A stretch of DNA of 49,961 bases from positions 1-49,961 of the forward strand of contig NZ_BAGB01000069.1 in assembly GCF_000308615.1 (NCBI RefSeq). The letters are read 5' to 3'. Made by a program: the position numbers and the translations under genes. Source of the DNA: Nocardia jiangxiensis NBRC 101359. Lineage in GTDB: Bacteria; Actinomycetota; Actinomycetes; Mycobacteriales; Mycobacteriaceae. Of the stretch, positions 16,527 to 25,530 are shown in pieces (the first letter of the stretch is position 1; each line of letters begins with the position of its first letter). Below the pieces are notes generated by a model. That model did no database searches and had not been told where the DNA came from. It saw only the letters and a list, made by a program, of their open reading frames with translations.

Positions 16527-18139
16527 CTCGCACCACCCGCCTGCGCGGGTTCCGGAGAATGCAGAACCGTTGTGAGGTAGATGTTCCGATCCATCAGATC
16601 GCCCGCGGTGCGCGTCGCGATGTTCAGGATCGGCCCGGCGAGCACGGTCAGCGCGACGCCGACCGCGATCAGCGCGACCGTCGGCATCAGCATCAGCCGC
16701 GGCATCCGCCCCGGATCGGGACGTTCGTCGAACAGCATGTCGACCGATTCGTCGATCAGCGCCGAGGGCGCGGCGTCGGCCAGCTCGCCCTCGGGCGCCT
16801 GGGCGCGCGGGCGCCAGAACGCCTTACTCCACACCCGCGCCATCGCGTACAACGTCAACAGACTGGTCAGCACCGATCCGGCGACCAGAATCCAGGACAG
16901 CGCACTGCCGTCGGCGACGCCGGCCTCGAGCAACGTCACCTTGCCCAGGAAGCCCGAAAACGGTGGAATACCACCGAGATTCAGCGCCGGAATGCCGAAC
17001 AGCACCGCCAGCGCCGGACTCGCGGCGAGCAACCCGCCCAGTCGTTCGAGCGACGCGGATCCGGCCTGCCGCTCGATCAGTCCGACCACCAGGAACAACG
17101 TGGTCTGCACCAGAATGTGGTGTGCCACATAGTAAACCGTCCCGGCCAGACCCAGCGCGGTGTTCAGCCCGATGCCGAACATCAGATAGCCGATATGGCT
17201 CACCAGCGTGAACGACAACAATCGCTTGATATCGCTCTGCGCGATCGCGCCCAGGATGCCCAGCACCATGGTCAGCAGACCGCAGATCAGCAGAATCCGG
17301 TCGAAATGCGCGGACGGGAACAACAGGGTGTGCAACCGGATGATCGCGTACACACCGACTTTCGTCAGCAAACCGGCGAAGACCGCGGTCACCGGCGCGG
17401 GCGCGGTCGGATAGGAATCGGGCAGCCAGTTCGACAGCGGGAACACCGCGGCCTTGATCCCGAACGCCACCAGCAGCACCGCGTAGATCGCACTGCGCAC
17501 GCCGCCGGGCACCGAACCCATCCGCTCGGCCATCTGCGCCAGATTCAACGTCCCGGTCGCCGCGTAGGCCAGGGCGATACCGGTCAGGAAGATCAGTGAG
17601 GAGACCATCGAGACCATCACGTACGACACACCGGCGCGCACGCGTTCCGCACTCGCGCCGAGGGTCAGCAGCACGAACGACGCGGCCAGCAGCACCTCGA
17701 ATCCGACGAACAGATTGAACAGGTCGCCCGCCAGGAAGGCGATCGAAACCCCCGCGCTCAGAATGAGATACGTCGGCTGGAAGATCGAGGTCGGCTGGCG
17801 TTCGGCGCCGTCGCTGATACCCTGCCCGACCGCGTAGACGAGCACCGCGAGCAGCACGATCGAGGACACCAGCAGCATCGCCGCGGACAATCGGTCCACC
17901 ACCAGGGTTATCCCGATCGGGGTGTGCCAGTTGCCGACCTGGATCGCGGCCATCCCGTTGCGGTCGGCCAGGTACAGCAGCATCCCCGCGACCGCCACCA
18001 CCGCACTCAGCGCGATCACCGAGATCGTCTGCTGCACTCGGGGGCGTCGTCCGGTGATGAGCGACACGGCGGCGGTGAGCATCGGGATCAGCACGGGAAG
18101 CGGAGCCAGACGCAGGATCAGATCGGGCGGCAGAGTCAC
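16523..18139 (-). CDS. mnhD: Na+/H+ antiporter subunit D (MnhD/MrpD)
   Basis: A 538-aa proton-translocating subunit homologous to NuoM/NuoN of respiratory complex I, with about 14 hydrophobic segments. Key features are the Glu in helix 5 (LFVGFEVLLAASFVLL) and the helix-7/8 lysine region (FGIKAAVFPLSNWLPDSYPTAPAPVTAVFAGLLTKVGVYAI), which form the ion path. A longer acidic loop near the C-terminus (PRAQAPEGELADAAPSALID) faces the cytosol. Overlaps of 4 nt with mnhC upstream and mnhE downstream show tight translational coupling. Confidence 0.95.
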   Translation of the reverse strand: MTLPPDLILRLAPLPVLIPMLTAAVSLITGRRPRVQQTISVIALSAVVAVAGMLLYLADRNGMAAIQVGNWHTPIGITLVVDRLSAAMLLVSSIVLLAVLVYAVGQGISDGAERQPTSIFQPTYLILSAGVSIAFLAGDLFNLFVGFEVLLAASFVLLTLGASAERVRAGVSYVMVSMVSSLIFLTGIALAYAATGTLNLAQMAERMGSVPGGVRSAIYAVLLVAFGIKAAVFPLSNWLPDSYPTAPAPVTAVFAGLLTKVGVYAIIRLHTLLFPSAHFDRILLICGLLTMVLGILGAIAQSDIKRLLSFTLVSHIGYLMFGIGLNTALGLAGTVYYVAHHILVQTTLFLVVGLIERQAGSASLERLGGLLAASPALAVLFGIPALNLGGIPPFSGFLGKVTLLEAGVADGSALSWILVAGSVLTSLLTLYAMARVWSKAFWRPRAQAPEGELADAAPSALIDESVDMLFDERPDPGRMPRLMLMPTVALIAVGVALTVLAGPILNIATRTAGDLMDRNIYLTTVLHSPEPAQAGGAR

Positions 18140-18519
18140 TGTTCGGGATCCTCCCCTTCGCGGCGCTGCGCGACCTTCACGTCCTCCGGATCGTCCTGGA
18201 CCTGTTCGGTGGTGGTCAGGGCGTAGGAGCGGTAGGCCAGCGCGAGCACGAAGGCGGCCAGGCCCATGGTGATCACGATCGAGGTCAACACCATCGCCTG
18301 GGCCAGCGGATCGGACGTTCCGTGATGCACTCGATCGGTCTCGCCGAGGATCGGCGGCAGGCCGTCCGGGCCGCCGACGGTCAGCAGCAGCAGATTCACC
18401 GCGTTGCCGAACAGGATCATGCCGAGCAGCATCTTCGACACCGCCCGCTCGAGCACCATGTACACCGCGCAGGCGACGGTGATGCCGATCAGGACGAGCA
18501 GGGTGATGTTGGCAGTCAT
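18136..18519 (-). CDS. mnhC: Na+/H+ antiporter subunit C (MnhC/MrpC)
   Basis: A 127-aa NuoK-like subunit with three transmembrane helices (LLVLIGITVACAVYMVLE, LLGMILFGNAVNLLLLTVGG, AMVLTSIVITMGLAAFVLAL). The FGNAVNLLLL and DPLAQAMVLTSIVI sequences are diagnostic of MrpC. ATG 18519 has GGAGG 4 nt upstream; the much longer open frame above it is the shadow of mnhA. It has an acidic cytoplasmic tail (QVQDDPEDVKVAQRREGEDP). It overlaps both neighbours by 4 nt. Confidence 0.94.
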   Translation of the reverse strand: MTANITLLVLIGITVACAVYMVLERAVSKMLLGMILFGNAVNLLLLTVGGPDGLPPILGETDRVHHGTSDPLAQAMVLTSIVITMGLAAFVLALAYRSYALTTTEQVQDDPEDVKVAQRREGEDPEQ

Positions 18520-21401
18520 CGGGCCTCCTGTACCGGGTCGGGCGGGAACACCGCGGCGGTGTCGTCGACGTGCGGCGCAGTCGACGGGACGGCGGGCTCC
18601 TCGGTGTCCAGCCGCGCGCCGAGGCTGCGCAGCACGTCCAGGACCAGCCCGACCACGATGAGATAGACGCCCAGGTCGAACAGCATCGCGGTGACCAATT
18701 TGACGTGTCCGAAGAACGGCACGGTCACCTGGATGATCGCCGAGGACAGCGGTGGCGCGCCCAGCAGCAGCGATCCGGTCGCGGTCCCGGCGGCCAGGGC
18801 CAGACCCGCACCCAGCAGATGTCCGGCGTCCACCGGCAGCGCCTCGGCCAATTCGTACCGCCCGCCCGCGAGATAGCGCAGGACCAGGGCCAATCCGGCG
18901 GTGAGGCCACCGGCGAATCCGCCGCCGGGCGCGTTGTGGCCGGAGAAGAAGAAGTACGCCGACAGGACCATGATCGTCGGGAACAGCAGGCGGGTGGTCA
19001 TCGCCAGCACCATCGAGCGATGTCGTCGGGCGACCAGCGGTGAGGCGGTCAGCCAGTAGCTGCGGCTGGGGTCGGGGGTGTAGCCGGGGGCGTCGGCCAC
19101 CCGCGGCAGCGTGCCGAAACGGCGGCTGCGGAACATCAGGGAGGCGACGCCGGTCGCGGCGACCAGCAGGACCGAGATCTCGCCGAGGGTGTCCCAGGCG
19201 CGAGTGTCCACCAGCAGGACGTTCACCGCGTTCTTCCCGCCACCGAATTGGTATGCGGCCGAAGGGATCTGATGCCAGATCGGCTCGGTGCCGCGGGCGG
19301 CGATGGCGAAGGCGGCCAGCACCGCGACCGTCACGCCGACCAGCGCGGCCAGCATCGCGCGGCGCACCTTGAACTTCGCCGGGCTGTCCACCTCCGCGGG
19401 GAATTTGCGCAGCACCAGCACGAAGATCACCAATGTCAGTGTCTCGACCAGGAATTGGGTCAACGCGAGGTCGGGCGCGCCGTGCAGGGCGAAGATGCAG
19501 CCGCAGCCGTATCCGGTCACACCGACCAGCAGCACCGCGGCCAAGCGATTGCGCATCACCGTCGCGCCCAGCGCCATCATGCTCATGATCACCGCGATCA
19601 CCAGCTGCCACGGTGAATCCCACAGCCGCAGTGAGATTTTCGAGCGGGCACTGGCGACGAGCATCGCGACGGGCAGGATGATCAGGGTGATCAGGATCAG
19701 CGCCTGGTTCAGCGGAAGCGAACCGCGCTGTGTCGCACCGGTCATGCGCAGGGAGAGCTGATCCATCGCGCGCAGGGTCGCGTCGTAGACGCGGTCGGCG
19801 TTACCCAGCCGCGGCGTCGCGGATTCGCCGATGTGGTCGCGGATCTCGAACAGCAGCAGACCGCAGGCGATGGCGATCATGGACAGGGTGAGCGGTTGCC
19901 CCCAGCCGTGCCAGAGCGCCAGATGGGTGGGTTCGGGGCCCGGCAGCGTCTGCGCGTAGGGCCGCAGCAGCCGATCGAGCCAGGGTGCGCCCAGCGCGGC
20001 GACCAGACTGCCCAGCGCCAGCAGGCTCGCCGGGGCGACGAACGCGAAACTCGGCCGGTGCCAGGATATTTCACGCTCGGGAACGTCCTCGGAACCGCGC
20101 GAGCGGGCCTTGCTCCCGAATGCGCCCCACAGGAACCGGATGCTGTATCCGACGGTGAACATCGACCCGACCACCACGCCGAGGGTCTCCGCGATCTTCA
20201 CCGGCCCGGACAGATCGCTCGCGCCCATGATCGCGGCCAGCGCGCTCTCCTTGCCGACGAAGCCGAACAGCGGCGGAATGCCCGCCATGCTCAGCGCGGC
20301 CAGGATCGCCGTCCCGCACAGCAGCGGCGCGCGCCGCCCGAGCCCGGACAGCCTGCGCATATCGCGAGTGCCGGCACTGTGATCGATGACGCCGACGACC
20401 ATGAACAGGCATGCCTTGAACATCGCGTGCGCCACGATCATCGCCGCACCGGCCAGGGCCGCATCCGGCGTGCCGATGCCGACCAGCACCATCATGAAAC
20501 CCAGCTGACTGACCGTGCCGAAGGCCAGCACCAGTTTCAGGTCGTACACCTGCAGCGATCGCAGACCGGCCAGGATCATCGACAGCAGGCCCAGGGTGAG
20601 CAGGATCGGATGCCAGGGCGCGGAGACCGCGAACACCGGCGCCAGGCGCGCGACGAGATACACACCGGCCTTCACCATCGCCGCGGCGTGCAGATAGGCG
20701 CTGACCGGCGTCGGCGCGGCCATCGCACCGGGCAGCCAGAAGTGCAGCGGCACGATCGCCGATTTGCTCAACGCGCCGATCAGGATGAGCACCACCGCGA
20801 CGCCGGTCGACCAGGAGTGCGGATCGGCCCGGTGCACGACCTCCGAAAGGCGGTAGCTGCCGCAGTCCTCGCCGACCATGATGATGCCGACCAGCATCGT
20901 CAGCCCGCCCGCACCGGTCACCAGCAGCGCCTGCAGAGCCGCGCGACGGCCCGCGATCTGGTCGGCGTGATGGCCGACCAGCAGGAAGGACAGGACCGTC
21001 GTCACCTCCCAGAAGGTGAACATCAGAATCATGTTGTCGCTGGTGACCAGGCCGAACATGGCCCCGGAGAAGGCGACCATGTACCCGGCGAAGATGCCGA
21101 GGCGCTGGCGGTCGTCATCGTCGAAGTAGCTCGCGCAATAGGCCAGGATCAACGTCCCGATGCCGAGCACCAGCACCGACAGGATGCAGGCCAGCGAATC
21201 CAGGCGCAGATCCAGATCCATATGGATGCTCGGAGCCCACTCGATGCGCACGACCTGTCCGTCGTTCCAGTGCGCGAGTACCCAGACCAGGCTGCCCAGC
21301 GGGGCCAGGGCCAGCGCGTAGAAGCCGCGTCGACCGAGCATCCGGACGCACGGCGGCGCGAAGAGAGCGGCGACGGCATGTGCGAGCAGGATGGCGAGCA
21401 A
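18516..21401 (-). CDS. mnhA: Fused Na+/H+ antiporter subunits A and B (MrpA-MrpB)
   Basis: A 961-aa protein. The first ~650 residues are the NuoL-like MrpA core with the helix-5 Glu (MFTFWEVTTVLSFLLVG), the lysine helix (LSKSAIVPLHFWLPGAMAAPTPVSAYLHAAAMVKAGVY) and HAMFKACLFM. A DUF4040/MbhD-like part follows (VTGYGCGCIFALHGAPDLALTQF). The last ~165 residues are MrpB (TRLLFPTIMVLSAYFFFSGH, then NAPGGGFAGGLTAGLALVL). No separate mnhB exists, so A and B are fused, as in a subset of actinobacterial Mrp operons. TTG 21401 is chosen because GGAG lies 6 nt upstream and LLAILLAHAVAA matches MrpA N-termini. It is the first gene of mnhA-C-D-E-F-G. Confidence 0.93.
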   Translation of the reverse strand: MLAILLAHAVAALFAPPCVRMLGRRGFYALALAPLGSLVWVLAHWNDGQVVRIEWAPSIHMDLDLRLDSLACILSVLVLGIGTLILAYCASYFDDDDRQRLGIFAGYMVAFSGAMFGLVTSDNMILMFTFWEVTTVLSFLLVGHHADQIAGRRAALQALLVTGAGGLTMLVGIIMVGEDCGSYRLSEVVHRADPHSWSTGVAVVLILIGALSKSAIVPLHFWLPGAMAAPTPVSAYLHAAAMVKAGVYLVARLAPVFAVSAPWHPILLTLGLLSMILAGLRSLQVYDLKLVLAFGTVSQLGFMMVLVGIGTPDAALAGAAMIVAHAMFKACLFMVVGVIDHSAGTRDMRRLSGLGRRAPLLCGTAILAALSMAGIPPLFGFVGKESALAAIMGASDLSGPVKIAETLGVVVGSMFTVGYSIRFLWGAFGSKARSRGSEDVPEREISWHRPSFAFVAPASLLALGSLVAALGAPWLDRLLRPYAQTLPGPEPTHLALWHGWGQPLTLSMIAIACGLLLFEIRDHIGESATPRLGNADRVYDATLRAMDQLSLRMTGATQRGSLPLNQALILITLIILPVAMLVASARSKISLRLWDSPWQLVIAVIMSMMALGATVMRNRLAAVLLVGVTGYGCGCIFALHGAPDLALTQFLVETLTLVIFVLVLRKFPAEVDSPAKFKVRRAMLAALVGVTVAVLAAFAIAARGTEPIWHQIPSAAYQFGGGKNAVNVLLVDTRAWDTLGEISVLLVAATGVASLMFRSRRFGTLPRVADAPGYTPDPSRSYWLTASPLVARRHRSMVLAMTTRLLFPTIMVLSAYFFFSGHNAPGGGFAGGLTAGLALVLRYLAGGRYELAEALPVDAGHLLGAGLALAAGTATGSLLLGAPPLSSAIIQVTVPFFGHVKLVTAMLFDLGVYLIVVGLVLDVLRSLGARLDTEEPAVPSTAPHVDDTAAVFPPDPVQEAR

Positions 21402-21505
21402 ACATCACTCCGTCGGTCGGGGGCGGGGTGGAGTGGGGCCGAGTTTACTTGGCGTCACAGGCACCCCCTCGCCACGACCAGCGGACATCCGGCCTGCTAT
21501 GCAAT

Positions 21506-22831
21506 TTAGCTATCTTTAGGCAATTCTTCGGAATCCACAGGTTTCTGCGGCGTTCCGGTGATTTTGCGCCAATGCCGCAGGGCCAGCAACGACAGCGCAC
21601 AGCAGACCGTGATGGCCAGGGCCATCCAGTACGCGACGGCCGACTGTGCCATCGGCGGGGGGCCCGAACTCCAGTGCGTGCCGCCGATGACCGCGGCGCC
21701 GAATTCCCCGCGACCGCGGACCGCCAGCACGACCGAGGACCCCAGGACGATCGCGACGCCCAGGACCCGGGTCGGGTTGTAGCGCGGCGCCGCACAGCCG
21801 AAACTGAATCCGCCCGTGAGCGCCAGGGCCGCGCCGATCGCCGCGACGTGCAGGCGGCCGTGATCACCGGAACTCAGCGCACCCACCACCGCCAGGAGCG
21901 CCAGTGCGGCCATCGCCAGCAACGGCGCGGGAAGGCGGAAACCCAGCAGGATCCCCACCGCCAGCAGAACCACCAGAATCCAGGCCGACCAGCCCGGCAC
22001 CTGCGTCGGGACGATCGCGCTGCCGACCGAGGAGAGTGCGACCGCCAGCAGTACGAGGGTGCCGTCCCGACGTGGCAGCAACATGGCCGCAATCATTGCG
22101 GTGACGGCCGTCAGCGCGACGGCGAGCACGATGTCGAAGCCGCTCGCGGTCCGGCCGGCCAGCCATTGCGCGCCGAACAGGGCCACGCCGATATAGAGCA
22201 TGCCCGCCACGATCGGCGCCATCGGCAGCTCGACCGCACGCCGCTCGATACCGGTGCGCCGCCGGTTGACCAGGGTGCCGATGGCGACCAGCACCAACGT
22301 CGCCTCGATCAGCCACAGCGGCGGGTAGTCCACCGACGGCAAGTGCGCGGGAACGGGTTCGAACGGATTCGCGGCGTGCGCCACCGGCAGCGCCGCGGAG
22401 ACCACGAAGCTGGTCAGCGCCCCCAGCGTCCAGCCGAACACCTGCATCCGCCCGCGCAGCACCGCGGCCGCGATTCCGCCGAGCAGCATGCCGCCCGCGA
22501 TCGAATCCACGAAGTTCAAGGTGGACAGCGGTGCGACCGGACTCGCGCCGTGGCCCGCGAGATGGTTGATCAGCATGATCACCACTCCGGCCAGAGCCGA
22601 CCCCCAGGCCGCGAGCGCATGGTTGATCGTCGTGGCGAACACCGCGATCAGCACCGCGATGATGGCCCCGACCGCGATTGCCCGCGGCACGCTGAACGCG
22701 AGCATATCCAGTTGCAACGGCGTCGATTCCGACGACCACGCGAAGTCGATCGGGAGTAACAGCGACATCCCGGCAACCAGCGTGGACACGAAGGCCGTGA
22801 CCATCTCCACTGCCGCATGAGGAGTGCGCAC
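21506..22831 (-). CDS. Polytopic membrane protein of unknown function, 441 aa
   Basis: A very hydrophobic protein with about 12 predicted transmembrane segments (for example AIAVGAIIAVLIAVFATTI, AGGMLLGGIAAAVLRG, ILVVLLAVGILLGFRLPAPLL) and short charged loops. The C-terminal tail KPVDSEELPKDS is cytosolic in style. I do not recognise a transporter signature. Loop sequences such as HAANPFEPVPAHLPSVDYPPLW may lie outside. The start is uncertain: GTG 22831 opens the frame, while ATG 22804 would give 432 aa; neither has a clean SD. It is co-oriented with the Mrp operon, which begins 104 nt downstream, so a functional link to ion homeostasis is possible but unproven. Confidence 0.75.
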   Translation of the reverse strand: MRTPHAAVEMVTAFVSTLVAGMSLLLPIDFAWSSESTPLQLDMLAFSVPRAIAVGAIIAVLIAVFATTINHALAAWGSALAGVVIMLINHLAGHGASPVAPLSTLNFVDSIAGGMLLGGIAAAVLRGRMQVFGWTLGALTSFVVSAALPVAHAANPFEPVPAHLPSVDYPPLWLIEATLVLVAIGTLVNRRRTGIERRAVELPMAPIVAGMLYIGVALFGAQWLAGRTASGFDIVLAVALTAVTAMIAAMLLPRRDGTLVLLAVALSSVGSAIVPTQVPGWSAWILVVLLAVGILLGFRLPAPLLAMAALALLAVVGALSSGDHGRLHVAAIGAALALTGGFSFGCAAPRYNPTRVLGVAIVLGSSVVLAVRGRGEFGAAVIGGTHWSSGPPPMAQSAVAYWMALAITVCCALSLLALRHWRKITGTPQKPVDSEELPKDS

Positions 22832-23128
22832 CAGGCAAAACTACCTGTGATGCGAATCATGTCAGTGGGTGACGTGCCGGGTACGTACAGTTCGCCCGGT
22901 CCGGGTCGGATGTCGGCTGTGCGTCGAGTCGGGTGCACCCACACCGCGACCGGCCCGCACCCCTACGCGACAGGGCCTGACCCGAATTCCGACTCGGGCT
23001 CGCGCGCACGCCAAGTCGCGCACGGCCCACGGCGAGTCGGAGACCGCGGCCTCCTGCGGATCGCTCGGAGCGTCGCCCATCAGGTCGAGCACTCCACATG
23101 CCGACTCGGGCACAGCCGACGCGTCGGG
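22832..23128. other. Gene-free gap upstream of the 441-aa membrane protein
   Basis: 297 bp with no convincing gene; open frames here are Arg-rich shadows. It must carry the promoter of the 441-aa gene. A short inverted repeat TGAT-GCGA-ATCA (22848-22859) is the only structured element seen, and it is too short to weigh much. Confidence 0.4.
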
Positions 23129-25354
23129 TCAGTTGTCGGTTGCGCGGCGTTCGGCATAGGCGCGCAGGGATTCGACCTGGGCTACGTCCAAGGACGGGCG
23201 GACCGCCGCGCGGGCCGTGGCCACGTCCGCGGCGGTGACATCGGCGGCGTCGACGTCGCGGCGCATGGCTGCCATGGCTGCTTCACGCAGCAGGGCCGAG
23301 CAGTCGGCGGCGGAGTAGCCGTCCAGGGTTTCGGCCAGGTCGGTGAGGTTCACGTCGTCGGCGAGGGGAACCGAGCGGCCGGCGGTGCGCAGGATGTCGG
23401 CGCGTCCGGCAGCGTCGGGGGGCGGGACGAAGACCAGACGGTCGAGGCGGCCGGGACGCATCAGAGCGGGATCGATCAACTCGGGGCGGTTGGTCGCGCC
23501 GACCACGACGACCTCGCGCAGCGGTTCCACGCCGTCCAGTTCGGTGAGCAGCGCCGCGACGACCCGGTCACCGACGCCGGAGTCGCCGCTCTGCCCGCGG
23601 CGCGGCGCGAGAGCGTCCACCTCGTCCAGGAAGATCAGCGAGGGGGCGGAATCGCGGGCACGCTGGAACAGTTCGCGGACCGCTCGTTCGGACGAGCCGA
23701 CCCATTTGTCCATCAACTCCGCGCCCTTGACCGCGTGCACGCTGAGCTGGCCGCTCCCGGCCAGCGCGCGGACCAGGAACGTCTTACCGCACCCGGGCGG
23801 ACCGTAGAGCAGCACACCGCGCGGCGGGTCGATGCCCAGGCGGGCGAAGGAGTCCGGGTGCCGCAGCGGCCACAGCACCGATTCGGTCAGCGCCTGTTTG
23901 GTCTCGGCCATATCGCCGACATCGTCCAGGCTGAGGCTGCCGATCGCCAATTCCTCCGTGCCGGAACGGGACAGCGGGCGGATCACCTCCAGCGCGCCGA
24001 CCAGATCTGCCTGGGTCAGCACCGGATCGGTATGTTCCCGGCTCGCCCGCGAGGCCGCGCGCAACGCCGCCTCCCGGCACAGCGCCGCCAGATCGGACAC
24101 CACGAAACCCGGTGTACGAGAAGCGATCTCGTCTAGAACCAGACGGTCGGTGGGGACTCTGCGCAGCAGTTGCGCCAGCAGATCCTTGCGCACGGCCGCG
24201 GTCGGCAGGGTCAGCGCCACCTCGCGATCGCACAATTCCGGTGCGCGCAAGCGGGAGTCGATGCCCGCCGGATGAGAGGTGGTGGCCAGGAAGGCGACTC
24301 CGGGAGTGGCGACCGCGGCGCGCAGCTGATCCAGGATCAACGTCGCCACCGGTTCGCGATCGGCCGGAAGCAACGCGTCGATATCGGTGATCAACAGCAC
24401 ACCGCCTGCGCCGGAACCGATCTCCGATACCGCGAGCGCGACCTCGCGCAGCCGGGTGCCGCTCTCGGTCGCGCCCACCGCGGGACCGTCGAGTTCCACG
24501 ATGCGACGCGGCGTGGACACCGCGCGAGCCAGCGTCGCCTTCCCGGCCCCGGCCGGTCCGGTGATCAGCACACCGAGATGCGGTGGGGCGCCGAGGGTTT
24601 TCAGCAGCTCAGGCTCGTCCAGGGCGAGGCTGAGCCATTCGGTCAGTTTCCCGGACTGCGCGCGCACGCCCGTGAGTTCGGCCACCGGCACCACGGACGG
24701 CCGCTCCCGCACCGTCATCCGCTTGCCCGGCTCGACGGCCCCCTGCGGCCCGCCACCACCCGGATCGTGCGACGCCTCCACCGGCGGAACACCCGCACCC
24801 CACACCACGGCACTGTTGGGCTGCACACTCACCGGTCCCTTCCCCGGATCGGTCCCGGTGACTGTCAGCAATTCCGAGGTCCACGCGATGCCGAAGGTCC
24901 GCGAGAGCGCCTGCGAGGCCGCCACGGTACTGGTCCCCGGCCCCAGATCGCGCGGCAACAGCGACACCGTATCCCCCACCGTGACCACCTTCCCCAGCAG
25001 CGCCTGCCGCAGGGTTGACTCCGCGACGGACCGCATCGCCTGCGCCGACCCGGTCACCGCGATCCGCCGCGCACCGAAAACCGTTGCCGGAGAAACCACC
25101 ACGGTGGCGTCCTCCCGCACCCCCGCATTGGACAACGTCACATCGTCCAGCAGCACCGCCCCCGCCGGAGTCCCCGCCGGAGCAACCCCCGCCACCGCCG
25201 CGGTCCGCCGCGACCCGATGACCGTGATCCCGTCCCACTCCCGCAACCCCAGCGCCGCCAACGCCTCCGGATGCACCCGAACCACCCCCCGCCGCGCATC
25301 CGCAGCCGAACGATTCAGTCGAGCGGACAGCACGAGTTCCGGAACTTCAGGCAC
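23129..25354 (-). CDS. CDC48/VCP-like AAA+ ATPase
   Basis: A 741-aa protein with an N-terminal CDC48-N-like double-psi barrel (VVRVHPEALAALGLREWDGITV, about 1-190) and two AAA modules. D1 has Walker A GPAGAGKATL (266-275) but a weak Walker B, LLITDIDALL, without the catalytic Glu. D2 is intact: GPPGCGKTFL (518-527), LIFLDEVDALAPRRG (574-588), and the SRH ATNRPELIDPALMRPGRLDR. This matches the single actinobacterial Cdc48-type ATPase (M. tuberculosis Rv0435c by my recollection), a presumed ATP-driven unfoldase or remodeller with unknown substrates. GTG 25354 is the first start giving the family N-terminus; its GGAGG, 12 nt away, is provided by copy C of the dispersed repeat. Upstream open frame is not coding. 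Confidence 0.9.
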   Translation of the reverse strand: MPEVPELVLSARLNRSAADARRGVVRVHPEALAALGLREWDGITVIGSRRTAAVAGVAPAGTPAGAVLLDDVTLSNAGVREDATVVVSPATVFGARRIAVTGSAQAMRSVAESTLRQALLGKVVTVGDTVSLLPRDLGPGTSTVAASQALSRTFGIAWTSELLTVTGTDPGKGPVSVQPNSAVVWGAGVPPVEASHDPGGGGPQGAVEPGKRMTVRERPSVVPVAELTGVRAQSGKLTEWLSLALDEPELLKTLGAPPHLGVLITGPAGAGKATLARAVSTPRRIVELDGPAVGATESGTRLREVALAVSEIGSGAGGVLLITDIDALLPADREPVATLILDQLRAAVATPGVAFLATTSHPAGIDSRLRAPELCDREVALTLPTAAVRKDLLAQLLRRVPTDRLVLDEIASRTPGFVVSDLAALCREAALRAASRASREHTDPVLTQADLVGALEVIRPLSRSGTEELAIGSLSLDDVGDMAETKQALTESVLWPLRHPDSFARLGIDPPRGVLLYGPPGCGKTFLVRALAGSGQLSVHAVKGAELMDKWVGSSERAVRELFQRARDSAPSLIFLDEVDALAPRRGQSGDSGVGDRVVAALLTELDGVEPLREVVVVGATNRPELIDPALMRPGRLDRLVFVPPPDAAGRADILRTAGRSVPLADDVNLTDLAETLDGYSAADCSALLREAAMAAMRRDVDAADVTAADVATARAAVRPSLDVAQVESLRAYAERRATDN

Positions 25355-25363
25355 TGTGTTATT

Positions 25364-25516
25364 TTGCCTCCGCTTCGCTCCGGCGGGCCACGGCCCCCTG
25401 GTGGCCGATTCTTCCCTCCTCCGCTCCTTCGCTCCGTCAGTCCGGAATCGACCCGGGCCGCGGCCTTCGGAGTTGGCGTAATCCGGGGTGGACGAGCCTG
25501 GGTGAGCTGGGGTTTT
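25364..25516 (+). repeat. Dispersed intergenic repeat, copy C (long)
   Basis: Core CCTCCGCTTCGCTCCGG at 25367-25383, then the same order of blocks as copy B (GATTCTTCCCTCCTCCGCTC, then GTCAGTCCGGAATCGACCCG, then GAGTTGGCGTAATCC, then GAGCCTGGGTGAGCTGG). It lacks ~13 bp of the CT-rich block and the duplicated tail of copy B. It occupies nearly all of the gap between the PAP2-like gene stop and the ATPase start. Confidence 0.75.
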
Positions 25517-25530
25517 CCAGGCCGCGCGGC

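Noticed and set aside
18520..19623. Long extension upstream of mnhC in the same frame
   Set aside because: It is an out-of-frame shadow of mnhA; ATG 18519 with GGAGG gives the normal MrpC length.
19833..21509. 558-codon plus-strand frame antisense to mnhA
   Set aside because: Gln/Arg/His-rich low-quality peptide, a typical complement of a GC-rich membrane-protein gene.
22848..22859. TGAT-GCGA-ATCA inverted repeat upstream of the 441-aa gene
   Set aside because: Arms of only 4 bp are expected by chance in a window of this size.
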